The notes: generated by a model from the letters alone, not told the origin. A stretch of DNA of 64,000 bases from PALSA-693 sp963780345 (GCA_963780345.1 CAWABU010000008.1:1-64000); one strand, 5' to 3'. Positions 1 through 8,249 are shown, counted from the first letter of the stretch. Made by a program: numbers and translations.

Positions 1-889
1 ATAAAAATCAGCGTGCCCCAAACCTTGTGCGTCAGCACGCGGTCGAGTTTGTCGCTGAAAGTTTCGCCCGGCGGCGCAAGTTCGGTCGTGACGGACTGCT
101 GGATTTCCGCAATGCGCGCGTAACGCCATTCAATGGGCGCGCCCCGCCAATCGATCTCCTGTGCCTCGAGCCGCTTGCGCGCCGCTGTAACAGCGTCCTG
201 GATGCGCTGCGAGTAATGCGTGGTGCTGGACGCCAGCGCTTTTTCGTTGCTGAGCAACAGCAACGCTTCCGCCGTGGCCTGAAGCCGTCGCTCTTTAAAA
301 CTCTCCGCCAGCAAATCCGCCAATGCGGTCGCTTCAATGCGAAACAATCCCGGCAACTGGCAAAACAATTGTGGTTTAACTTCCGGCGGCTTTTCGGTGG
401 TGGCGATGATCTCCGCTTTAATTCCGTTATGCCCGTTCCACTGCTCGCGACAATCGGCATCACCGGCACACCGAGTGATTCGGAAAGTTTTTTTTCGTCG
501 ATGTGATGCCCATTGGCCTCCGCCACATCGATCATGTTCAGCGCAATTATCGTGGGATGCCCCAGTTCGACAACCTGCGTGGCGTAATAAAGATTGCGCT
601 GCAGATTCGAAGCATCGACCACCACCACGATCAAATCCGGCGGTGGCAATTCCGGCAGCCGATTCAGGAGCACATCCCGCGAAATTTGTTCGTCGAGTGA
701 ATTCGGGCTCAGGCTGTAAGTGCCCGGCAGGTCGAGCACATGGATATTCGAGTTCGCGGGCGCGCCGAGCAGTTTGCCTTCCTTGCGTTCCACCGTCACA
801 CCCGCGTAATTGCCGACCTTCGCGCGCAGGCCCGTGAGCGCATTGAACAGCGTCGTTTTGCCGCAATTCGGATTTCCCGTCAGCACCAC
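1..889 (-). CDS. feoB: Ferrous iron transporter FeoB, N-terminal part, frameshifted
   Basis: FeoB is the inner-membrane Fe(II) permease with a cytosolic GTPase domain. From the GTG at 889, G1 GNPNCGKTT is at residues 5-13, a G2 Thr near 32, G3 DLPG at 53-56 and G4 NMID at 118-121. After ...GTGITELK the frame turns to Arg/Ser/Pro-rich nonsense. The next frame resumes with AEIIATTEKPPEV and runs to the window edge as DRVLTHKVWGTLIF, the entry to the first membrane segment. One A seems to be missing in an A-run near 417-420. Upstream, a GTG near 941 opens a plausible N-terminus (MATAEPNLPPDIYRSR) in another frame, so a second indel near 895 is possible. The membrane part lies outside the window. 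Confidence 0.88.
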
Positions 890-1067
890 GTAGGCGGCTG
901 CGGTAAATATCTGGCGGCAGGTTTGGTTCAGCAGTGGCCACAGAATTCACGTCACCGAAGCATAGTTCGGAAGCAAGGCATCATCTAACAGATTCAAAGG
1001 AATGGAACGTGCCGGGTTTTGCGAAAAACTATCCCGGGCTTGCACAAATGACATTTCGAGAGCCGGA

Positions 1068-1302
1068 TTAGGCCGGATTAACCAGGATTTGCTCGGCTTC
1101 AACTTTTCGCAGCGTCAGATCGTAACCGCGCACTTTGATTTCGACCGGATCGCCCATCGGTGCGAAGCGAACCAACTCCACCTTGGTTCCCACGAGCAAT
1201 CCCATTTCCATGAGGCGCGCGCGGCTGGCCGGGGGGACGTTGATTTGCGCGACGGTCGCGACGGAGCCCTGGAACCAGAGTGAGGGGCTGAGGAGCAGAC
1301 AT
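1068..1302 (-). CDS. feoA: FeoA-domain protein, frameshifted near its start
   Basis: Small SH3-fold FeoA proteins assist FeoB in iron uptake. The ATG at 1302 gives MSAPQPLTLVPG. After a G-run near 1270 the frame must shift by one base to read SVATVAQINVPP, then ARLMEMGLLVGTKVELVRF and GYDLTLRKVEAEQILV, ending in TAA at 1068. The motifs R-L-x-E-M-G-L and GTKVELV are typical of FeoA. A single extra G explains the break. The gene starts 2 bases after the second FeoA gene stops and lies upstream of feoB on the same strand, so the three form a feoA-feoA-feoB operon. Confidence 0.8.
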
Positions 1303-1304
1303 GG

Positions 1305-1526
1305 TCAGTCCGCCCTTGTGCCGGCGTGGAGAGGTTCCACCAAAATTGTATCCGCCAGTTCTTCGCTGATGCCCAAACGCGCATTGCAAACCTGGCAAAT
1401 GAGGTTGGATTGATGGCTCAGAAGTTTCACGATTTGCTTTTCGCCAAAGCCCAATTCACGGAGGCGATCGCGCATTTCCGGTGTGCCGGCGAGTTCCTTG
1501 ATGCAAACCACCGTGCCAGCTTTCAC
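1305..1526 (-). CDS. feoA: FeoA-domain protein with CQVC motif (first gene of feo operon)
   Basis: A 73-residue FeoA-type protein. It shows R-L-R-E-L-G-F near residue 22, then a segment with the Cys pair CQVC near residue 45 and NARLGIS, and ends LVEPLHAGTRAD. The CxxC is unusual for FeoA but seen in a verrucomicrobial subtype, which often has a Cys-rich leader. Such a leader is present in another frame from a GTG at 1605 (MSKEKKRQPC...GECAGSTVCP). It would join as CP-SKVKAGTV if one base near 1535 were corrected, so the true start is probably 1605. A metal or Fe-S role for these cysteines is inference. Confidence 0.8.
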   Translation of the reverse strand: MKAGTVVCIKELAGTPEMRDRLRELGFGEKQIVKLLSHQSNLICQVCNARLGISEELADTILVEPLHAGTRAD

Positions 1527-1654
1527 TTTGCTCGGGGCAAACGGTGGACCCGGCGCATTCGCCGTCGACCACTACGCAGGGTTGCCGTTTCTTTTCTTTG
1601 CTCACCGCGGGGCAGAATAGGCCAATTGGCGTGTGGTAGCAAGAAAGAGATAGG

Positions 1655-1782
1655 GAGAGACGGGGAGTTAAAAAATTGGATGAGTTTAAGAGTTTAGGGA
1701 TTTTTAATTCGTTTGCGCTGCTATATTTAACTCCCAACTCTCAAACTTTTTACTCTTTAACTCGTTAACTGAGTTAACTACT
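1655..1782. repeat. AT-rich degenerate TTAACTC-type repeat
   Basis: The 190-base gap between the feo operon and the glycosyltransferase is AT-rich and full of variants of TTAACTC/GAGTTAA on both strands. It includes a perfect 15-base palindrome, GTTAACT-G-AGTTAAC, at 1764-1778. Divergent genes flank it, so promoters must lie here. The repetitiveness resembles heptamer-type low-complexity spacers rather than a defined operator. Confidence 0.5.
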
Positions 1783-1795
1783 CTGCGCCCCGCCC

Positions 1796-2788
1796 ATGTA
1801 TCGCGATAAAAAAGTGGTGGTGGTGATGCCCGCCTATAACGCCGCAAAGACCTTGCCGCAAACTTACGCCGAAGTCCTCGATCAAGGCATCGTGGACAAA
1901 ATCATCCTCGTCGACGATCGGAGCCGCGACAATACCGTGGAAGTCGCCCGCAGCCTTCCCGGTGTGGACGTGCATCAACACGAAAAAAATACCGGCTACG
2001 GTGGCAACCAGAAAACCTGCTATCGATTGGCGCTGGCCGCGGGCGCGGACATCGTCATCATGATCCACCCGGATTATCAGTACACGCCCAAATTGATTCC
2101 CGCGCTGGCGTCGATGATCGCCAACGGCCTGCACCCCTGCGTGCTCGGCAGCCGCATTCTCGGCGGATATTCGCTCAAGGGCGGAATGCCCGTGTGGAAA
2201 TATGTCGCGAACCGTTTTCTCACCTTGGCGGAAAACATCCTCCTCGGCGCGAAATTATCCGAATATCACACCGGTTACCGCGCGTTCTCGCGGGAGATTT
2301 TGGAAAAATTGGACCTGTCCAACAACTCAGACGATTTCGTTTTCGACAACCAGATGCTGGCGCAAATCCTCTGGCACGGATTTTCGATTGGCGAAGTCAG
2401 TTGCCCGACGAAATATTTCAAGGAAGCTTCCTCCATCAACCTGCAACGCAGCATCAAATACGGCTTTGGTTGCCTGGGAACGGGAATGGCCTTTCGACTG
2501 GCGAAGATGGGGATTCTGAAGTCGAAGCTGTTTCCGCCTCTAAAGAGGAATGCGCCCGTCCCTGGGCGCAGCAAACTGGATTGTTCATCCGCCCTGGCCT
2601 CGGCCAAGGCGGACGGACTGAAAACTTACTTGAGGGTATTGAGCCGCGCGCTGAGGCGGGATTTCTTGCGCGACGCCATCGATTTGTGGATGACACCCTT
2701 TTTCGCCGCTTTATCAAAAGCGGAGTTTACGGCTTGCAAGGTCTTGCTCGCGTCCTCTTTTTTACCTGCGGTGAGAAGCGCCACGTAA
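1796..2788 (+). CDS. Glycosyltransferase family 2
   Basis: A GT-A fold transferase that moves a sugar from a nucleotide sugar to a lipid or polysaccharide acceptor. VVVVMPAYNAAKTL is near residue 7, ILVDDRSRDNT near 38, GGNQKTCYRLAL near 69 and the DxD-like HPDYQYTP near 90. HTGYRAFSREIL follows near 157 and DDFVFDNQMLAQI near 178. This matches the dolichol-phosphate mannosyltransferase-like GT2 branch. Recognisable protein ends around residue 245 (MGILKSKLFPPL). The remaining ~80 residues are low quality and overlap the convergent rpsT by 160 bases. The natural stop was therefore probably lost through an indel between 2540 and 2625. Confidence 0.85.
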   Translation: MYRDKKVVVVMPAYNAAKTLPQTYAEVLDQGIVDKIILVDDRSRDNTVEVARSLPGVDVHQHEKNTGYGGNQKTCYRLALAAGADIVIMIHPDYQYTPKLIPALASMIANGLHPCVLGSRILGGYSLKGGMPVWKYVANRFLTLAENILLGAKLSEYHTGYRAFSREILEKLDLSNNSDDFVFDNQMLAQILWHGFSIGEVSCPTKYFKEASSINLQRSIKYGFGCLGTGMAFRLAKMGILKSKLFPPLKRNAPVPGRSKLDCSSALASAKADGLKTYLRVLSRALRRDFLRDAIDLWMTPFFAALSKAEFTACKVLLASSFLPAVRSAT

Positions 2789-2889
2789 TTCTTCTCCAAC
2801 TGATGCAGGCTGGATTTAATGCTGCGATTGTGAAGGCGCTTGCGCGCGCTGTTTCTCATCCGGCGTTCGGCTGATTTCGTATTCGGCAT
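2626..2889 (-). CDS. rpsT: 30S ribosomal protein S20
   Basis: An 87-residue basic protein that binds 16S rRNA in the body of the small subunit. It opens with MPNTKSAERRMRNSARKR, has the RSIKSSLHQLEKNY helix and a Lys/Arg-rich C-terminal helix ending in GVIHKSMASRKKSRLSARL. Length and motifs match S20. It is monocistronic and convergent with the glycosyltransferase. Its moderate GC fits the verrucomicrobial part of the window. Confidence 0.96.
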   Translation of the reverse strand: MPNTKSAERRMRNSARKRLHNRSIKSSLHQLEKNYVALLTAGKKEDASKTLQAVNSAFDKAAKKGVIHKSMASRKKSRLSARLNTLK

Positions 2890-3022
2890 AAAAGCAATAT
2901 CTCGTTAATTAGAGCGCGACACAGTAGCGGAACAATGGCGGTTGTCAACGGGGAACGTGCGGTTGTTTATTCAAGCGGTTCACCTCAACAGTGTTGTTAA
3001 CGGGGAACTGGAAAGGTCCCCG

Positions 3023-3077
3023 AACCCGCAGACAGGAATGTCTGCGTCACGTGGCGCAGGCTTTCCAGCCTGCGGGT
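3023..3077. repeat. Two-hairpin palindromic dispersed repeat (REP-like)
   Basis: Two perfect hairpins sit side by side. GCAGACA-ggaa-TGTCTGC is at 3028-3045 and GCAGGCT-ttcc-AGCCTGC at 3056-3073. GTCACGTGGC separates them, and the outer inverted arms are AACCCGCAG and CTGCGGGTT. The element lies in the intergenic space beside rpsT. From memory, near-identical double hairpins are scattered through Pedosphaera-type genomes; a genome search would confirm this. Confidence 0.7.
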
Positions 3078-3160
3078 TAAGGCGAGTTTCCAGTCGCCCG
3101 TTTCTTTGGCTCCATCAGGTGAATCCAAGAACCGCGTAAAGATGCACTTTAGACTGCGGA

Positions 3161-3508
3161 TTAAAACCCAATCGAAAATACCTTCAGCCCCCTGGCGCCT
3201 CCAGTATACGGATCGCGCACCTCATTGTCCTCGGCCGTCCCGTATTCAGGCGGCGCGGCGGGATTGATGAGCTCGAATTTTTTGTCGGTATTTGCCATCT
3301 CCACTAAAATGCCGCTATAAGTCAGGCCGTTGCGCCGAATCTCATTGGGCTTCTCCGGGCGAAGCTCCAAAAGACTTTCGTCATGCCGAATAGCCAGCCC
3401 CCGGCGGATTTGCGATTCCATCGCATCGTTCCCCGGCGCGGTCTGCGCCAAAGCACTGAGAACGGCAAACAAAGCCGCTATGGCGATAATTGCGAGAAAC
3501 GGTTTCAT
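3161..3508 (-). CDS. Small secreted protein, conserved in Verrucomicrobia, function unknown
   Basis: A 115-residue protein starting at the ATG at 3508, which is preceded by a good ribosome site (GAAAGGA, 5 bases upstream). Residues 1-21 form a signal peptide (MKPFLAIIAIAALF then ALAQT). The mature part is hydrophilic, with SQIRRGLAIRHDESLLELRPEKPNEIRRNGLTYSGI in the middle, and ends in GGARGLKVFSIGF. I recognise no catalytic motif. It is probably a periplasmic or envelope protein. An in-frame upstream extension lacks a ribosome site and would bury the signal peptide. Confidence 0.7.
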   Translation of the reverse strand: MKPFLAIIAIAALFAVLSALAQTAPGNDAMESQIRRGLAIRHDESLLELRPEKPNEIRRNGLTYSGILVEMANTDKKFELINPAAPPEYGTAEDNEVRDPYTGGARGLKVFSIGF

Positions 3509-3683
3509 AAAAATCCTTTCTGCCGCCCTAAGTTCGGCCTCGCCCCACACCAAGTCAATTGGCACAAACTGGAATAAATACCCCAATAAATCAGTAATAT
3601 CCGGCCCACCTCGCCAATATTGGGGATTGCGCTGGCCTCAAATATCTGCAACCGTGTGCGAGTCGTGCTTAGGATGTTTTAAC

Positions 3684-5663
3684 ATGCGTCTTCCGTATTT
3701 TCTAACGGGCCTGCTGATCGCGGCTTTTGCTTTTTCCGCCCGCACGCAAACGGTTCGCATCACCGAGGTCATGGCCAGCAACACGAAAACTCTGGCCGAT
3801 GAAGACGGCGCGTTTTCCGACTGGATTAAACTCGAAAACCCTTCGACGAGCCCCGTCAACCTTCTCAATTGGTCCCTGACCGACAGCGCCGGCAATCCGG
3901 GCAAGTGGCGTTTCCCGGCCACCAATTTTCCGCCGAAAAGTTTCCTGATTGTTTTCGCGGATGGAAAAGACCGGGCCACCAATGGCGCCCCGTTGCACAC
4001 CAATTTCAAATTGAGCGCCGAGGGCGAATACCTCGCGCTGTATGATTCCAGCGGCACGTTGCTCACCGAAATTTCCCCGCGCTTTCCGCCGCAATTTCCC
4101 GACGTCTGGTACGGCATCGGCATGCGGCTCTCGAGCACCACGCCCGTGACGGCGACCGCTAACATGCGCTATTGGATTCCGACGAATGCCTCCGTGGACG
4201 CCACGTGGACGCAGCTTAATTTTGATGATTCAAGCTGGCTGAGCGGAGTGAACGGCATCGGTTACGAAACCGGCATTGCGGATCCGCAGGAAGAATCCTT
4301 CGCCGCAAAAGTGATCGCCAAGTCACCGGTCGCGTATTGGCGATTGAACGAAACCAGCGGCCTCTACGCCACGAATTTTGGAACCGATGGCGTGAGCGAT
4401 CAGGGCGGTTACAACGGAAATATATCGCTCGGCCAACCCGGCCCGCAGCCGCCGGCATTTCCAACCTTCGAGCCCACCAACCGCGCGCCGTTGTTTGATG
4501 GCTCCACAGCGTATATCGACGGCCCTTTCGAACTCGTGAATGACCTGCCGGAATTCACAATAGCCGGATGGATTTATCCGACCGCAACGCCGCCGGCTCA
4601 CGCCGGCTTGTTCGGCCAGAACGACACCATGGAATTTGGCTTCAACACCTCCAGCACCGTCCAGATTTGGACACCTCAAGGAAATGCCACCGCCACCTAT
4701 CCATTTCCGCTGAACACCTGGCATTACATCACCGCCGTGGGCGGCAACGGCCAGCTCTCGCTCTATTTTGACGGCGCGCTGGCGAAAACCACCGCGATCA
4801 GCGCGGACAATTTTGGCGAGTCCGATTCTTATTTCAACATCGGCGGCGGCGGCATTTTCAGTGACACCGGAAATTTTTTCACCGGAAAGATCGATGAGGT
4901 CGCCGTTTGGTTTCGCGCTTTATCCACCAACGAACTCACTTCGCTACTGGCCTCCAACTCCGAACAGGTCGATTTTACGAGTTACATTAACACCGATGTT
5001 TCCTCGCGAATGTATCGCTCCAATGCCACGGCTTACGTCCGCATTCCGTTTAATCTTGTCGAGGCGAATGCCTTCGACAGTTTGCAACTGCTCATGCGTT
5101 ACGACGATGGCTTCGTCGCGTATCTCAACGGCCATTTGATCGCGAGCACCAACGTTCCCGCGACGCTCGCGTGGAATTCCGCCGCCACACAACGGCACCT
5201 CGACAGCCAGGCCGTTCAATGGTCCACGTTCGACGTCAGTGACGCCCGGCAATGGCTGCAACCCGGAGGCAACGTGCTCGCCATCCAGGCTCTGAACATC
5301 GCGCCGAGTAACACGGATTTTCTCATGCAGGCTGAATTGGTGGGGCAGGGGGTCTCGCCCGCCACCGCGGGCTGGAGATTTTTCAGCGGGCCGACTCCGG
5401 GCGGACCGAATGGCACGAGCACCAATGATTTCGGCCCCGTCATGTCCGGCGCCGCGCATTCGCCAAAAATTCCCAACGCCGGAGACGCGCTCACCGTCAC
5501 CGCGCAGGTTGCGGTCGGTTTCAATCCGATTTCAAACGTCATGCTGCATTATCGCGTGATGTTCAATCCGGAAATTACCGTGGCGATGAACGATTCCGGC
5601 ACGAACGGCGATCTCGTCGCCGGCGACGGCACGTGGACCGGCACCATCCCCGGCGGCATTTAA
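3684..5663 (+). CDS. Secreted lamin-tail / LamG-domain protein, truncated at the joint
   Basis: A large exported protein with signal peptide at residues 1-22 (MRLPYFLTGLLIAAFAFSA). Residues 23-135 are a lamin-tail domain (VRITEVMASN, SDWIKLENPS, FLIVFADGKDR). A LamG/concanavalin-like domain spans about 215-420 (SPVAYWRLNETSG, FTIAGWIYP, GKIDEVAVWFR). A beta-sandwich follows (RYDDGFVAYLNGHLIAS). This layout is typical of the giant verrucomicrobial proteins that continue into CotH-like or Ig-like domains. The frame stops abruptly after DGTWTGTIPGGI, exactly where the DNA changes to another genome, so the 3' part is missing rather than naturally ended. Confidence 0.85.
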   Translation: MRLPYFLTGLLIAAFAFSARTQTVRITEVMASNTKTLADEDGAFSDWIKLENPSTSPVNLLNWSLTDSAGNPGKWRFPATNFPPKSFLIVFADGKDRATNGAPLHTNFKLSAEGEYLALYDSSGTLLTEISPRFPPQFPDVWYGIGMRLSSTTPVTATANMRYWIPTNASVDATWTQLNFDDSSWLSGVNGIGYETGIADPQEESFAAKVIAKSPVAYWRLNETSGLYATNFGTDGVSDQGGYNGNISLGQPGPQPPAFPTFEPTNRAPLFDGSTAYIDGPFELVNDLPEFTIAGWIYPTATPPAHAGLFGQNDTMEFGFNTSSTVQIWTPQGNATATYPFPLNTWHYITAVGGNGQLSLYFDGALAKTTAISADNFGESDSYFNIGGGGIFSDTGNFFTGKIDEVAVWFRALSTNELTSLLASNSEQVDFTSYINTDVSSRMYRSNATAYVRIPFNLVEANAFDSLQLLMRYDDGFVAYLNGHLIASTNVPATLAWNSAATQRHLDSQAVQWSTFDVSDARQWLQPGGNVLAIQALNIAPSNTDFLMQAELVGQGVSPATAGWRFFSGPTPGGPNGTSTNDFGPVMSGAAHSPKIPNAGDALTVTAQVAVGFNPISNVMLHYRVMFNPEITVAMNDSGTNGDLVAGDGTWTGTIPGGI

Positions 5664-5690
5664 ACCCATGTCCGGATGCGCACCAAGGCC
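5655..5690. other. Joint between verrucomicrobial and actinobacterial DNA
   Basis: To the left, the LamG-protein gene breaks off at about 5660. To the right, the reverse-strand SDR gene breaks off at about 5680, after its conserved LALVRIR segment. Both are cut inside coding sequence, GC rises sharply, and the taxonomic signal switches. No transposase, integrase or duplicated ends are visible. Best explained as a chimeric contig joint. Confidence 0.8.
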
Positions 5691-5776
5691 AGGCGGACGC
5701 TCTCGTCGAAGCCGAGCAGTCCGCCCGGCGGGTCGGGCACGTAGGCGGCAATGTCATGGTCGCGGCACACCACCTC

Positions 5777-6658
5777 CTAGCGCAGCGACTCGACTAACGG
5801 TCGGGCCAGCCCGCCCGGCACCAGGGTGACCAAACCGACCCACAGGCTGGACAGGCCCGGTGACAGGACCGGCACCGAGATCACCGCTCGCCGGCGCAGC
5901 CCGGCCTGCTCGGCGTAGCGCAACATCATGTCCCGGTAGGTGAGCACGTCGGAGCCGCCCACATCGAAACTGCGGTTGACGTCGGCCGGCAGGCCGGCCA
6001 CGCCGACCAGGTAGCGCAGCACGTCACGCACCGCGATGGGCTGGATGCGGGTATGCACCCAGCGCGACGTCACCATCACCGGTAGCCGTTCGGTCAGATA
6101 GCGCAGCATCTCGAACGACGCCGAACCGGATCCGATGATGACCGCGGCGCGGAATTCCGCCGCCGGCACGGCGCTGTCGAGAAACACTCGCCCGACCTCG
6201 GCTCGGGACCGCAGGTGGGGCGACAGCTCGGCGGGGGCCACGGCTGGGGGGATCAGGCCGCCCAGATACACGATGCGCTGACACCCCGACGCCGCCGCCG
6301 CAGCCGCGAAGGCCGCCGCGGCCTGTCGATCCGTGTGCTCGAAACCGGGCCCGCGGCCCAACGTGTGCACCAAATAGTAGGCCACCTCGACGCCAGCAAA
6401 AGCGGCCGCCAGTGTCGCTGGGCGGGTGACGTCGCCGCTGACCGCCTCGACCCGGCCCGCCCACGGCTGGTCCCGCAAACGTCGCGGATCTCGAACCAGG
6501 CACCGCACCCCATAGCCCGCCTCCAGCAGCGCCGGCACCAGCCGACCGCCGACGTAGCCCGTCGCCCCGGTAACCAGACACAACCGTGCCGAGTCCGGCA
6601 CGACGCCCAGACCGAGTCTCGGGCGCTGCTCAGCTGCCAGCGGAGGTGTGTTCATCAC
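5777..6658 (-). CDS. NAD(P)-binding epimerase/SDR-like protein with premature in-frame stop
   Basis: An atypical SDR/NAD(P)H-binding protein of the kind found beside photolyase in actinobacteria. The Rossmann motif TGATGYVGGRL is near residue 30, CLVRDPRRL near 53, VAYYLVHTLG near 92 and RIVYLGGL near 128. The frame stops at TAG (5777-5779) after PLVESLR, but translation beyond it reads EVVCRDHDIAAYV, then PDPPGGLLGFDESVRLALVRIR, up to the joint near 5680. That is the expected conserved C-terminus, so the TAG is a nonsense change or an error. The GTG/ATG start overlaps the photolyase stop (GTGATG), indicating translational coupling. The substrate is unknown. Confidence 0.8.
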   Translation of the reverse strand: MMNTPPLAAEQRPRLGLGVVPDSARLCLVTGATGYVGGRLVPALLEAGYGVRCLVRDPRRLRDQPWAGRVEAVSGDVTRPATLAAAFAGVEVAYYLVHTLGRGPGFEHTDRQAAAAFAAAAAASGCQRIVYLGGLIPPAVAPAELSPHLRSRAEVGRVFLDSAVPAAEFRAAVIIGSGSASFEMLRYLTERLPVMVTSRWVHTRIQPIAVRDVLRYLVGVAGLPADVNRSFDVGGSDVLTYRDMMLRYAEQAGLRRRAVISVPVLSPGLSSLWVGLVTLVPGGLARPLVESLR

Positions 6659-7965
6659 GTCGGGGTAGACAGGTCGACGATGGGAGGCGGATAGTCCTTC
6701 AACCCGCGGGTGCGGCGCTCGAGTTTCCAGGGCTCGTGCACGGCCGGTCCGGGAACATCGGCCAGCTCAGTGACATAGCGACGGACGTAGTCGCCTTCGG
6801 GGTCGAAGCGGTGGGCCTGGCGCAGCGGGTTGAAGCGCCGGTTGGGGCGGGTGTCGTTGCCGGTGCCCGCTACCCACTGCCAGTTGCCGGAGTTGTTGGC
6901 CACGTCCCCGTCAACCAGCCAGTCCATGAAATGTTGGGCCCCCAGCCGCCAATCGATGTTCAGGTGCTTGGTCAAAAACGCCGCGGTCACCAGTCGGGCC
7001 CGGTTGTGCATCCAACCTTCCCAGCGCAGCTGGCGCATGCCCGCATCCACGATGGGGATCCCGGTCAGCCCGGATCGCCAGGCCTGCAGGCTGTCGGGAT
7101 CATGCCGCCATTGCCGTCGGCGCGGACGGTAGTCGGCGTTCGGCAAGTCCGGGCAGGCGGCCAGGACCTGGTGGTGGAAGTCGCGCCAGCACAGCTGGCG
7201 TAAGAACGGTTCGGCCCCGCCGCGCCCGACCGCGTCGTGGGCCAGTTGGCTGGGCGACAGGCAACCGAAATGAAGGTACGGGCTGAGCCTCGACGTGCCC
7301 TCGCCCGCTAGGTCGTCGTGGCCTACCTCATAGCCGGCCAGTCCGACTTGCAGCCAGTGACGGGCCCGGCCGCGGGCCTCGGTCTCACCGCCGGGCGGTA
7401 ACAGGGCGGACGTCTGACCTTCCCGCCCCGGAGGGCTGAGTGAGCCCGGGGCCAGCCTGGGGGGAACCCGGACCCGGCGGGGGGAGGCCACCGGCGGGCG
7501 CCAGGCAAACGACCGCCACCGCTTCCAATACGGCGTGAACACCCGGTAGTGATCACCACCGGCGGGCACTAGTCCGCCGGGGGGTACCACCGTCGCACCC
7601 GAGAAGGTGACCAGACGCACCCGCTGGTTAGCGCAGAGGATCGACAGCTGGTGGTGCCGCCGCCGGGCGTAGCGGCTGACGTCGTCGGAGACAAAGATGG
7701 AGGCCGCGCCCGTCTCGGCCGCCACCTTCATGGTCTCGGCGGTCGGATCCCCACGCCGCACGAACAGCTGGCCGCCCCGTTGGGTCAGCGAGCGGCGCAG
7801 ATCGCCCAGCGAGTCAACCAGAAACCGGAGCCGGTACGGCGACGCCGTGGACCCGCCGAGCAGGGCCGGGTCGTAGACGAACAAGGGGATGACCTGGTGG
7901 CCGCCCCGGCAGGCGGCCGTCAACGCCGGCTGGTCACACAGTCGCAGGTCGCGGGTCAACAACAC
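6655..7965 (-). CDS. phr: Deoxyribodipyrimidine photolyase
   Basis: A light-driven FAD enzyme that splits cyclobutane pyrimidine dimers. The N-terminal antenna domain begins LLTRDLRLCDQPAL and includes PLFVYDPALL. The FAD domain shows SRLSPYLHFGCLSP, FLRQLCWRDFHHQ, GIPIVDAGMRQL and EGWMHNRARLV. It continues with the signature DWLVDGDVANNSGNWQWVAGTGNDTRPNRRFNP, whose Trp and Asn contact FAD and lesion. It is about 436 residues, slightly short of the usual 450-470, with a loose Pro/Arg linker near 165-200. The frame is open upstream of the GTG at 7965, so the true start may be a few codons earlier. It is coupled to the downstream SDR. Confidence 0.95.
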   Translation of the reverse strand: MLLTRDLRLCDQPALTAACRGGHQVIPLFVYDPALLGGSTASPYRLRFLVDSLGDLRRSLTQRGGQLFVRRGDPTAETMKVAAETGAASIFVSDDVSRYARRRHHQLSILCANQRVRLVTFSGATVVPPGGLVPAGGDHYRVFTPYWKRWRSFAWRPPVASPRRVRVPPRLAPGSLSPPGREGQTSALLPPGGETEARGRARHWLQVGLAGYEVGHDDLAGEGTSRLSPYLHFGCLSPSQLAHDAVGRGGAEPFLRQLCWRDFHHQVLAACPDLPNADYRPRRRQWRHDPDSLQAWRSGLTGIPIVDAGMRQLRWEGWMHNRARLVTAAFLTKHLNIDWRLGAQHFMDWLVDGDVANNSGNWQWVAGTGNDTRPNRRFNPLRQAHRFDPEGDYVRRYVTELADVPGPAVHEPWKLERRTRGLKDYPPPIVDLSTPT

Positions 7966-8201
7966 GATCGCGGTACCGCCGCCGGCGTCGGACCATCGTC
8001 CATGCGCACCAATGACCCCGACTTTAGTGCTAAAACAGCGGAGGTGCCAGAGATCGGCAGGGCTTCGACCAGCGAGGTCAGCACCACGCCGGCCTCGCGG
8101 GCGTCGCGGCGCCCTCGGGCCGAGATGTCCTTGGCCCGGCCGGGCCTGGCTGGAGCAGAGGGCGGGGCCGGCCGGTTTCGCCGCCTGGTCTTCGGCGGCA
8201 T
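7956..8201 (-). CDS. Hypothetical small basic protein upstream of photolyase
   Basis: An 81-codon frame from the ATG at 8201 encodes an Arg/Pro-rich start (MPPKTRRRNRPAPP) and a hydrophobic middle (AGVVLTSLVEALPISGTSAVLAL). It ends inside the photolyase start. There is no clear ribosome site and I recognise no family. It may simply be open frame in GC-rich leader DNA. It is listed because otherwise the photolyase would have a 285-base leader facing the divergent PPOX gene. Confidence 0.3.
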   Translation of the reverse strand: MPPKTRRRNRPAPPSAPARPGRAKDISARGRRDAREAGVVLTSLVEALPISGTSAVLALKSGSLVRMDDGPTPAAVPRSCC

Positions 8202-8249
8202 GGCCTGCGAAATGACTACTGCCGCGCCTCGGGATCGGGGCGACCCGAC

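Noticed and set aside
3330..3683. Upstream extension of the LamG-protein frame
   Set aside because: It would bury the signal peptide at 3684 and overlaps the divergent secreted-protein gene.
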